The position numbers and the translations under genes are program-made. Positions 35,601 to 45,623 of a DNA stretch of 64,000 bases are shown here, piece by piece. Under the pieces are notes generated by a model, which was not told where the DNA came from, searched no databases, and saw only the letters and a list, made by a program, of their open reading frames with translations. The number at the start of each line of letters is the position of its first letter. Position 1 is the first letter of the stretch. Source of the DNA: Schizophyllum amplum (taxonomy: Eukaryota; Basidiomycota; Agaricomycetes; Agaricales; Schizophyllaceae); contig VDMD01000040.1 of NCBI GenBank assembly GCA_007026445.1, forward strand, positions 1 through 64,000. Direction: 5' to 3'.

Positions 35601-35748
35601 TCTTGTGGTTATCTTGAAGTGGGCGAAGGACGGACTGGTTGCTGATGCTCAATCCCCTGCGCACGCTGCTCTCAACGAGCGCTGGCTCTACGCTGTACGG
35701 GATCTGACCAGGATGCTTCAGCATATGACTAAGGATGCATCTACGTAG
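32668..35748 (+). CDS. KDZ-associated HMG-like protein, copy 1 (possible frameshift)
   Basis: A multi-exon gene inside KDZ-1, paralogous to 51433-54874. Introns with good frame support are 33400-33445, 33880-33929, 34058-34107 and 34218-34265. It has a proline-rich N-terminus, a basic stretch (KKRKRRTKDKKDRL), then a helical segment (SPHIPRYLDALAKDAWNVIQ...). A domain starting YDRYMMKLTG and ending FDALAPEEKQGYWDRSHAF has the pattern of a divergent HMG box. Next come an alpha/beta segment (VILVGGRFP), an acidic linker, low-complexity SQP repeats and a tryptophan-rich C-terminus (RIIRTWWEWYRRLCPGWRV). The frame changes near the C tract at 34625-34632; one base there, or an unseen intron, is needed to reach RLQQFDPFRVDTTFDENHAP. 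HMG-domain proteins are described as companions of KDZ elements; assigning this gene to them is inference. Confidence 0.6.
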
Positions 35749-35985
35749 AGGTACATTATTCTGTTGCGCTACCCAGTATGTACAGCCCAATATATTTGTG
35801 GTGTAAGAAAATGAACTTGACCAAAATGGGAAGCGGCACATCCACGTAAACAGGTCGCACAGCCACAGTCAACAAACCTGGCACAGACCTTCACTTGTCG
35901 CTGCCAGCTGGACTCCGGCTCGCGTACCCCTTGCTCTACCCCACACTCGTTCGGAACTACATTCATTCACTTACGCCTCATTGCC

Positions 35986-36081
35986 ATGTCCAAATCAAAA
36001 CGCTCCAAGACCGGCGGCGGCGACGGCATGTTCGCCGGCTCATTTACGCGCGCAAGACCGTCAAGCGCGCCCTCCCAAGTC
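35986..36081 (+). pseudogene. KDZ-1 transposase, first 32 codons (cut off by KDZ-2)
   Basis: ATG at 35986 starts MSKSKRSKTGGGDGMFAGSF, ending with APSQV at 36081, the last base of the KDZ-2 target duplication. The coding continues exactly in frame at 56283 (SRGTTFSENNRHL). Read through into KDZ-2 it meets a stop within 60 bp. Confidence 0.8.
36075..36081. other. Target site duplication of KDZ-2, left (CCAAGTC)
   Basis: CCAAGTC recurs at 56276-56282; the shared stretch is up to 10 bp (CTCCCAAGTC). Seven bp is chosen because it places the ends at CACCCC and, inverted, GAGCCA, as in KDZ-1. Confidence 0.8.
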
Positions 36082-36385
36082 CACCCCATGTCCTATGGTT
36101 TGTAGAACATGCCTGGATACAAGCAGCGGATTCGATGTCTCCCCCACTGCATACAACCAGGCCCTCCCTAAGGCCGTTCAGCAGCCAAAGAAGGCTGTAA
36201 GCCTGGATACAGCCAGGCACTTGTAGCCTAGTTTGATAGGCCGAGCCTGCTTAACGTCCAAATACCCGCCAACCCGGGCAATTTAAGTAGATATACACTA
36301 ATTAAGCCATGATATACATTTAGATACTCATTATCCATCGAATTAACCCCACATCAACCGGAGCAGGTCGTCCGCGCCGCCGCGC

Positions 36386-39300
36386 CACCTTATGCTGTAG
36401 GGCTGGTTTAAACCGACCCCGACAAGTATCGTAACTGTGGTTTAAACCATAGCGACAATCTGTCGGGGCTCGGCAAAACCCGACCAGACAGCAGCCGGAG
36501 GCCGGGGACCTCCCTTATAGGGCTCCGGCGGGGGGGTGGGGGTGCCGCGTGGCCGCCCCGGACGTTCGGGTCGCGTGCTTGTACAAATCAGGCAGGACGC
36601 GGCGGGCGGCTCGCGTCGCGTGCCCGCTCGCGCTCGCTCGGGCACGAACAATGGCCCTTCCCGTTTTGGAAGGGCGGTCGATCGCCAGCGCGGGCGCGCG
36701 AGCGCGCCGCCGCTGGCGGCGTCGTCGCTCCCTGTTGCTCTGCGCTTTAAAATGTAGCATGAATATATTTAAATGACATATATCTAATTTACATACAGCA
36801 AAAGGGGGAATGAGGAGGAAAAGCGCAAAAGCGCCGAAAAAATCCGCCATGCGGAGCGAGCGAGCGGGGTTGCCACGCTGGGGATATGTACAAAGTGTAG
36901 GGGGGAGGGGGAAAGCAGGGGGCACAGCAGACGGGCCCGCCTGCTGACGCTGCGCGTTGTGAGGGTGAGCTCGTATGTGAATGCGCCGGCCCACGCATGC
37001 CCAGCGCGTACGCGACATCACCCCTAACGCGCGCTCTTCGACGCGTCATGTCGTAAAATGTAGCGCGCAGCAACGTCAGCGCTCTTGGAGCTGCTGACGT
37101 GCAGGCGCGCGCACAAGCTCGAGGGCGGGGTGATGCGCGCATGGCTACGCCAGCGCGGTGCGATACGTGCAGTGCACGGTGCGTGGGGGGATGTGGGCAG
37201 TTGGTGGTGGGTGGTAGGGGGAGTGTCGGAGAGCCCTTGCGATGTGCCCCCAGCCAAGAGCAGAGCGCCGGAAGTCCCGGTGCGATGAGTCCTCAACGGA
37301 CTCTGCTCTTGGTGGAGGGGGACGCGGTAGGGGCTCGGGGATGGGGTGGGCTTGACGGGGCGACGGACGGACGACGCGTGAGACGCGCGTCGGGCGAGCC
37401 GCTCGCCGCTGTTGGCAGCGAAGGGCGCAGTGCGCGGGCGGTCGCGGCTCGCAAAACCGGGCGCGCACTGCTCGTCCTTGGGGGCCAGAATATACGATAT
37501 GTCAGCAATGAGAAAAAATTGCAGGGCGTATACACGCACCTGCAGCGCGCTCGCTCGCGCTCGCTCTCGCCTGTCCCGGCCCGCGTCATCCTTGTTCTTT
37601 TACTTGCTGTGGCGCGTCCGACCGCTTAAAAATCTTCTTTTCTGCCTTTTGAAGGCGCGCGAGGTCGAATGAGGGGTAGCGGGAGGCGAGGGGGGCAGCC
37701 GCGAGGTGGGGACGATGGGTGGTTGAAGGCAAAGAAGCCTGATCGAGGACGTGCGGCAGCCCGGGCCGGATTGCCGAACCTCGCCGCCGACGCGCGCCTC
37801 GACGGCGGCGCCTCTTCGGAGTCAATTTGGAGCGGAACTGGAGCCCGGAGCGTGTATAGTACATAACGCAGTCTTGATTGCAAAAAAGAACGAAGAAATT
37901 CCATTCAGAAATGACTTGATATTACCTGAAAGTTCTGGACGAGAAATCTGGAAATCTCACTGTTTCCTAACGGTAGGTAGAGGCCATTCTGAGCCCCCAT
38001 TTGGGGCTCCTGCTACAGTCAAAGCTGCAGCATAATCAGCCATAGCTACTGAATAGTGTACATGTACTTAGAGGTCTTCAATCAGCTCAAACATGTCAGA
38101 TAAAGGTGATTAGCACTCTGGTGGAGTTAACAATGGGCAATGCAATGCTATATAGCTATGTTCCCAATATATAGGCTTTAGAGGAATTACATATATTTAT
38201 ACATTGTCATATATCAGGATAATCTAAGAGGTATGAGGGCGATCGAAGGCCGCGATGAGCAGTAATCGCGCTTCGTCTCGCCGCGAACGCGCTCGAAATG
38301 AGCGCGTTCGTGACGTGACGTTACGCGTCGATCGCTGCTCTCGCCGCCATCCGCATCACGCCCCCCGCTCAATAGCGGGTCGATGGGCAGCGATTCTTCG
38401 CGATAGGGGCGTGGGGGACTCTGGGGAGTCCCCCTAAGGTGCGTGTACTAGTTGTTTTAGACAGAATGCGTGCTAATTTTCTTTCTAGACCTGGCTGCAG
38501 CACGCCTAGCGTGCTGCAGCCAGTTTCGCACCGCCGCGTTGTACTCGGACACCACGAACGTCACCCACCACCATGCCCACCCCACGCGACGTCTACGGCG
38601 TGCTCATTCGCCCTCGCCGCCACCCCCATTCACACACCCCCACGCACGCGCAGGCCGGAACGTGCGCCACTTCCAGCGCCACCCCTCTGCCTATACTGGC
38701 GTCTGCGTCTCAGGCGTAGGCGCGCGCTAGTGCTCTCCATGCGCTGGCGGCATCAGCACGCGCGGGAAGGGCGAGGGGCGCTGTGATCGCCCGCTAGGCG
38801 GCGACCTGCGCCACCGACGGCGATCACCAAAGGGCGCTGTGCTGCGCTCTCAGCGCTGTACAGACGCGCTGGTTAGCTCCCCCACACCCACCTCCGTTAC
38901 GCGCGTCTGCGCGCACGCCATCTACGCCCCCACACACCCGTAAACCCGTCCCGCGCCGACACAACGGTGCCCCCCCGCGCCACCTAATCCAAACGCGACG
39001 AGCCCTTTCCCGGGCTCGTCTGCTACTTTCCCCCACCTCCCCCCATCATCCTACAGGCATGCTATGCCCGTAATCTCACGAGCGCGCTGCCTGCGTCCCG
39101 ATCGAGCGCCATCGAAAATTTTCGCGGCGCTTTTACACGCTTTTCCACCATATGCTCCATATATTCACTCTATGTATGTATTTGTCATTTTTATATAGCT
39201 CATATATACTGTGTTTTATACCTGCTGTATGACCAGAGGCGGCAGTGGCAGCGGCGGCGGCGGCGCGCCCGCGCTCGCGCTGGCGATCGACCGCCCTTCC

Positions 39301-39584
39301 AAAACGGGAAGGGCCATTGTTCGCGCCCGAGCAAGCGCGAGCGGGCACGCGACGCGAGCCGCCCGCCGCGTCCTGCCTGATTTGTACAAGCACGCGACCC
39401 GAACGGGTCCGGGGCGGCCACGCGGCACCCCCAACCCCCCGCCGGAGCCCTATAAGGGAGGTACCCGGCCTCCGGCTGCTGTCTGGTCGGGTTTTGCCGA
39501 GCCCCGACAGATTGTCGCTATGGTTTAAACCACAGTTACGATACTTGTCGGGGTCGGTTTAAACCGCTCTTACAGCATCAGCTG
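36386..39584. mobile_element. Foldback element FB-5, near the left end of KDZ-2
   Basis: The length is 3,199 bp, with duplications GCCGCGC (36379-36385 and 39585-39591). The ends are CACCTTATGCTG on the left and, inverted, CAGCTGATGCTG on the right. The terminal repeats, about 350 bp, contain GGTTTAAACC palindromes close to both ends, a subtype not seen in the other foldbacks. CGAAAATTTTCGCG is at 39113 on the right; the left equivalent is degraded. The core is bounded by ACGCACCTG (37534) and AAGGTGCGT (38436), with the core hairpin at 38284-38310. The structured motif is at 37254-37312. It sits only about 300 bp inside KDZ-2. Confidence 0.9.
37254..37312 (+). ncRNA. Conserved stem-loop motif, FB-5 copy
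   Basis: A perfect 12 bp stem (CCAAGAGCAGAG with CTCTGCTCTTGG) encloses GAAGTCCCGGTGCGATGAG and then TCCTC. Confidence 0.6.
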
Positions 39585-39591
39585 GCCGCGC

Positions 39592-40255
39592 ACAAGCGTA
39601 TGCCCCCCGCAGGGCTACACTGCAGACTGAACCCGATGGTGCTAGTACCCGCAAGGCCGCACGCGATGTAGAAGCGCTGAGAGGCCTCGCGAGAGCTCCC
39701 GTGCAGCTGTTGCACTCGCCGCGGTATTTGCCGAAGCCTCCTGCGTGCTGACTGCACGAGATGCCGGGCTCGCTGTGGTGGACGCCGACACTGCACGCGT
39801 CTTCGGGAACGGCTGTGCAGCGCTGCATATTGGCGATCTCCACTCCTCATCCGAGAATGCTGCGCGTCGCAGCGCGCGTGCTGCCCTCCGCCTGCCATTG
39901 CCCCGAGCTAGCGCCCTCTCCTAAGCCTGGCGCCCTCGCACGCGAATCACGCCCTCGCTCACAGCGAGGCAACACCCTATCCTGCGCCTCGCACCCTCGC
40001 ATGTGCGACACGTCCTCGCACGCCGTCCTCTCCCGCGCAATGCCTACTGCGCGCCTGAGCTCTCGGTGCCCTCAGTCGTGTCCTTCGCGCCCTAACGCAC
40101 TCTCCTACGCCTGGCACCTTCGCACGTGCGACACGCCCTCGCACGCGCCTCGCGCCTACGCACGCTCCGAGCCAGCGCCCTCTCCTGCGTATCGCCACCT
40201 CTGCTGCATCACGCGCCTCGCGCCCTCGCACGCCGGCCACTCCCATGCAACGCGC
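39592..40255. repeat. Low-complexity region with duplicated transposase 3' end
   Basis: The stretch is dominated by variants of CGCCCTCGCACGC. A block at about 40030-40082, containing ACTGCGCGCCTGAGCTCTCG, is repeated at about 40238-40290, where it overlaps the stop of the KDZ-2 transposase. The duplication period is about 205 bp. No gene is visible. Confidence 0.6.
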
Positions 40256-43200
40256 CTACTGCGCGCCTGAGCTCTCGGTCGTGTCCATGGGAGCGTCGTC
40301 CTGGTCGTCGTGATTCAACATGGTCTGCGCCGCGGCCAAGCTAAGCGAGAGGCTGTCGTCCTTGAGTGTGGCGGCGAACTCCGCAAATATTCTGCGCTTC
40401 GTACGGCCAATGGGCTTGTTCCATTCCCCCAGGAAGCGGTCGCGCAGCTGCACCCACTGGTCCGCGTGCCGTAAGGCGTACGCACGGGTACCGGCCGCGT
40501 AGTCGACCCCACGTCCTGTGTCTACAGACGCACGCGCCTGCCACTCCTTCGACTCGAACTCGAGGCTGCGCAAGCAGCGGCGCATGTCCTCCTTCAGCAT
40601 GTGGACCTCCTCGGTCCATCGCTCCTTTCGAGCAAGCGCCTTAGCCCACAAACATCTCACAGCTGTGCAAACGGTGGGCGTTAGAACATGCTTCAGCGTA
40701 GGTAAATTGACTTACTCTCGAGTACGTCCTCCTCCTCTGCGGATGGCGCGCCTCGTGCTGTCCAGAGCCAAGACATCTTGTGCTTGCCGGTCGATACGTG
40801 GGTATGCCGCGGACGGGTGGAAGAGCCTGCACGCGCTAACTTCTCGATCGCTGCAGAATCATCCTCCATCTCCTCGCCCTCGAGCTGAAGGTCGGATGCG
40901 AGAAGAGGCGGGAACTCGTCGTCCTCTCCAACCTCGCGTAGGGCAAGTATCGCTGCTCGCACCTTTCGGTATGCCACCGCATCGAGGTTGATCTTGTCTT
41001 GTAGAGTGGCCACGAGTGCACGGGCGCGCGTCGACTGCTTCTGCCCCACAGAGTGCTTGTTGCGATATTCGATGTGGTACTGCTTGGCGTGAAGCTTCCG
41101 TCGTATACCGTGCAGTATATCATGCGCCAACGCGACGCGCAGCTTCAGCTCCCTCTGCGGTAGGCCCGCAGCGCACGACGCGTGACGGATAGCGACCGGT
41201 AGGTCCGAGGGCATGCACAATCGTTGATGCTCTGCGTCAACGGCGCGCTGCGGCTCGTCGCCATCGCAGGACTCAATCCACGCGCTCGCGCCCGGCATGT
41301 AGATCTTCTGCAAGTCCTCGAAGTGATCCTTCTTCACTAATAGGGCGCGGCGTCGACTGTTGATTAGACCTTCGAGGTTCATGGGAATAACAGCGGGACC
41401 CTGAATATCCGCTCGGATCCTACGTCTAAGACTCGTGTTAGAGAAAAAAGACGCATAGACCGTCGCCCCACAACGTACTGTGCTGCTTCTAGCTGAAGCC
41501 CCGCCGACAAAAACGCTGTCTGACTGGTGGAGTAGACGCCGGCCGTACGGCCCTGCTTGACCTCCTCCATCTCCTCCGCGTCCAGCATGCGTCTGACCTC
41601 TGTCTCGGTCATCCCCTCTTTGCAAACAATCAGTACCAGAACATGATAGAGTGCGTTAAGACTCACGGCTCTCTGGCATAGCGAAGGGGCTGGGGCCAGA
41701 AGTATCCTTTTGCCAGCGACGGACTTGTGCCCTCCACTCCTTCAACTGCGACTGCTCCACGTTGGCGTTCACGCGGGCAAACGCCTTAACCTGCACGTCG
41801 CGCTCGTCTATGGCAATGACAAGCCTGCGAGACAGCGTCGCAACTACATACAGTTAGTTAGGGATCGACGGCTTGGCTCAAAGTACGTACCCTGGGCTGT
41901 GTTCTTGCCGAAGTTGATGCTATCTCCCTTATCTTCGAGCCAGTCATGGCGAGAACCCTCCCCCATCTCTTTCGTGGCCCACGCGCAGGGATTGAAGAGC
42001 GACCAGATGCGCTCGATGCCCTCGCCATCGGTTCGTCCGACGGGGTGATACTTCATCGAATGGCGAGAGCGACAGTACTCCTCGTGGATGCCGCCATGCC
42101 AAACGGGCAGACCGAAGCTGAGGTCTCGCGTGGGATCCGGCTGAAGATTTGGCGGAAGCTGCTTCATCCGCTCGTAGAAGTTTGTCATATACTGACAACC
42201 GATGTCGTACGAGCACATGGTGAGGGGACTGTCGAGCTGCGCAAGGACGGAGCACAGAACGTAGTCCATGTTGCAATACCTGACCGTTCAATTAGTTGGA
42301 TAGCATGCCGCACAGAACAAAAACACTCACCGTTCGCCCTTCTGCAGATCTGCTAAGCCATGTGGCTGAATGAGCTCGTGTCGGGCGCAGATAACGCCCC
42401 CGACACCGGAAACGCGCAACCCCTTAGTGACCTTCGTATCCTTTTCCGCCAGTGCTGCAAAAGCGATACACGAGCTTATCTATGAAGCGCGTGAGCTGTT
42501 GACCTCATCCTACACCAAAAAGGTTGCTCACATCGCTTTCCTTGATATAGGCGCCGAGATACTCCTTATAAGGTATCGTATCCACGAAGTAGCCGGTCCC
42601 TTCCCCGAGAGCCCCGTCGCTGTTCTCGTTCTTCCTGATACGATTCTTGAGCCGAAAGTTGGCGTCTAGAGCGAGAATCGTCTGGAAGCGATATCTGTGC
42701 AATCATCGTCAGCTTGTCATGAAAGATCGAGGCCCGACAGACACGCTTACTTCTCACGCGCGTCAATCGTCTCCCAATCCGGCGGTAAATTGACACCGGG
42801 ACGGGGACAAGCCCAGCAGCGGACCGCCGCACCCCCGGGCTTTGTGCCAGCAATACCAGACTTCGAGTTCCCGCGCCCGCATCGCTTCATACGAAGGAGA
42901 AACGCATACTGACGCGCCATTCGCCCAAGAGATTTCTCCCTGTCCTGCAGACTGTTAGACGGTATCGCAGACGGCTATTGACGAGTCTCACCGGCACCTT
43001 CGTCAATCCAAGGACGTCGGTCTGGTGCTCCAGAATCTTGGTAAAGTTGTGCGTGTTCACGTTTGCGTGAACCGCCGCCAGTCGAAACCAATCCAAGGCG
43101 GCGAACGTCGCACACGTTTCGGGATCGACGGAAGTGGCCGGATACCAACGGTTGCGTAGAAGTTGCGTGGTGTGCTCAGACATGGGCCCGAGTTTGCACG

Positions 43201-44049
43201 CGCAGTAGCGGACCTTGATGCTGTGGACGCCGCGATCGATGACAGTCAGCGCTCGGACGACACTTGCTGGGTTGAGACAAGGGCGGCCGCCGTGACCCAG
43301 TTGGTAGACAAAGCCAAGGGACGCGAGCGGGACCTTCATCCAGTACGAGCCCGTCCATTCCTGAGATGATGTGAGCAATGTGAAACGACATGATCATGAT
43401 ACTCACCTCGACTATATGGAGCGGCATGGAGCGGTGCCTCTCCAAACAACAAGGGAGACACTCGTTAAAATCCCCGCATTCCCAGCAGCAAAAGAGTCGC
43501 GTCGACGAGTTCACGCCGGTGTCGCTCGCGGTGGAAGCAGTGCTCTGGGAATATGGCGCGCAGCAAGACGAGCAGCAAGCGTCGTCCAGTGACATCCGTA
43601 AGCCCTCCCCCCACATCATCTCGTCAAGATAATGCTGCTGCGAGAACTCCCTCCAAGTGTGCATAGGATCCGTCTGAGTATACGTCAGTCTTGAGAAGCT
43701 CAGGCGCGAAGAGACGCACCTGGCGCTTCCGTTTATCCCCCGCGTCGCATTGAACTTCGTCCCATGCCTCCGATCCGTCTCCGTGCGCGGAAGGGAAATC
43801 GAAGGCAATGTCCTCCTCCTCCGCGCCCTCGATTGGGTTCCAGCCGGAATGAGGAGCTTGAAGATCGTTGGCCTTCTTCTTCTTCGTCTTTGGCAGCTTG
43901 AAACTCTCTACATGGCTGGTCATGCGCCTGCCGTCCGTCGAGAGCGTGAAGGAAAGAGTGTTTGGCGTAGCCTGAGAGCTGCTGCGCAAGTCGAAGTCGT
44001 GGCCGTATCCGCGATCCTTCGGGCGTGCTCCAGGTTTGCGTGACGCCAT
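40256..44049 (-). CDS. KDZ-2 transposase, CxC2 type, apparently intact
   Basis: A minus-strand, multi-exon gene from ATG 44049 (MASRKPGARPKDRGYG) to the TAG stop at 40258-40256. It has a charged N-terminus (DGRRMTSHVESFKL), a helical segment (MHTWREFSQQHYLDEMMW), a CxC2-type zinc cluster (CSSCC, CCWECGDFNECLPCCLERH, PLHIVE), then LGHGG..., RYCAC and the RNase H fold. Likely acidic catalytic positions are in LALDANFRLK (about 42651-42680), SYDIGCQYM (about 42191-42218) and GRTDGEGIERIW (about 42000-42036). The C-terminal half is helical and charged (KKDHFEDLQKIYMPGA, EMEEVKQGRT) and ends DTTESSGAQ. Introns are short GT-AG. I found no stop within the exons as I could splice them. As the only KDZ transposase here that is not visibly broken, it is the best candidate for moving the other elements. 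Transposition is known for the family; catalytic assignment is inference. Confidence 0.8.
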
Positions 44050-45616
44050 TGGACAGGCAGGCAAAAGCAAGGATGTAGTCAACGAGCGTCTGTAGTAAAG
44101 AGTGTGCGCCGAACGACGCGAATGTCCAAGCGGTCAGCGCTGTCCCAATCTGGACAATTGACCAATTTGTCACAAAAACAAGGCTCAACAAACAACAATG
44201 CACGCGTGCAGAGCGGCTGTTCACGCGACGGTGCGAGGACCAGTATTGTCATTGCAACCTCCAGACAGATATGTAGAAATTCGCCGCATGCATGACAAAA
44301 CGACCTCGTACCGCTAGACGGACGCGACAAAGAATATAGGTATGCAGAAGGCTCAGATTGAAAAGTCGCGGGCGACCAGATGTCCGTCGTACCACCCCTC
44401 AATTGTCGAGAGATCGTATGGACGGACAATATGAGAGGGAGGGCATGACTGCGCACGGATTATATGCAGGGGAGGCCTCTCGGTCTGCAGAAGTAATGAT
44501 CAGCGATAGGCGATTCCGAAATAATGAAGACGTGCGCATTGCAGCGGCGTTGAGTTCTCAGCTGACTCAGTAGACCGTATGGACGAGCGCGTCAATATGT
44601 GACAGGGGGGTCTATGATGACGCGTGAAGGGAGTGGAAGTAGGGGAGGTATCTCAGACTAAAAAAACCTATGATCAGCGATAGGCGAATCTGAAAAGAAT
44701 GAAGATGCGCACGTTTAGATACCAAGCCGCCTCCCTCCGCGATGAAGTATACCGGCAAAAGAACTGATCGCGCAGAAATGCGTCGGACGGAGCAAGCCTG
44801 AGCTAAGGGAAAGTCTGATCAGCAACGCGCCAGCCGACACACGCGCATCAGGTAACCCGCCGTACAGCGCGCGACGAAGTGCAGCTTGGATACCGCGCCT
44901 ACGTTGAGCTGCACAAGACTGAGCCAAGCAGTCACTACCAGACACGTCAGCCTTGCGGAGATGAAGCGTACAGCATACACACATCTAACTGCAGCGTCCC
45001 AGATCCTCCCAGCGTGCAACCAATATGCGCTGCCGGTCGTATCATTCTGGGCGTGGTAGGACAGGAGAGAGAGTAGAGAAAAGCTGGATCCACGGTGCGA
45101 GCCTGGCGCGCAGTGCGGGGAGTCGTCGGAGACAATGTCGGATGCATTCCTCGCGTCCCCAGTCAAGAGCAGGGCCATGAAGTCCCAGTGCGGTGAGACC
45201 TCGAATGGCTCCGCTCTCGACGCAGGGGGCAGGAAGGAAGGGAAGAAAGGGTTCACAAGCACGTTCGCTGTGGAAGGGGCAGGAAGCAAGGCGCGAAGAT
45301 CGCATTGAGACATGATTTGGGATCAAATTTCTCACGTGAGTACATGTTTGGATGCATCACGAACAAACAAGGAAAGGAAACACGCTCATATCACAAGCGT
45401 GATAGGAGCGTGGCTCAATAACAAGAAAGGTACTTTACGACTATATATGCTACCTAAGATATACGTTCGACCGAGGGTCCTTGCCCCGCGCCCTCTAAGA
45501 CTTGCAGACGTTTCTGCGTTTGCGCACGGGCAGCGGCCCGGACCTTGCGGCTCGTAGGATAGCTGTTAAGAGTTATACGATGTGGAAGCGCTCGCATGAT
45601 GGTGCTTACGGTACGC
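44050..45616. repeat. Region upstream of the KDZ-2 transposase with tandem repeats
   Basis: Two diverged direct repeats of about 170 bp lie at about 44410-44580 and 44580-44750. Both contain GTATGGACG, later AATATG and the block GATCAGCGATAGGCGA (44498 and 44675). They sit 350-700 bp upstream of the transposase start and may be part of its promoter region. The structured stem-loop motif is at 45160-45221. No other gene is apparent. Confidence 0.55.
45160..45221 (+). ncRNA. Conserved stem-loop motif, copy in KDZ-2 outside foldbacks
   Basis: The stem AAGAGCAGGGCCAT/ATGGCTCCGCTCT (interrupted) encloses GAAGTCCCAGTGCGGTGAG and then ACCTC. The core equals that of the FB-2 copy from the second base on, while the stem differs. 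It lies 395 bp to the left of FB-6 and is not within a foldback arm. Confidence 0.55.
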
Positions 45617-45623
45617 GCCATCG

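Noticed and set aside
10893..37312. Hammerhead ribozyme reading of the structured motif (GATGAG resembles CUGAUGAG)
   Set aside because: The GAAA element and the required cleavage-site context are missing, and the strand with GATGAG varies (GGTGAG, AATGGG). It does not match the hammerhead core.
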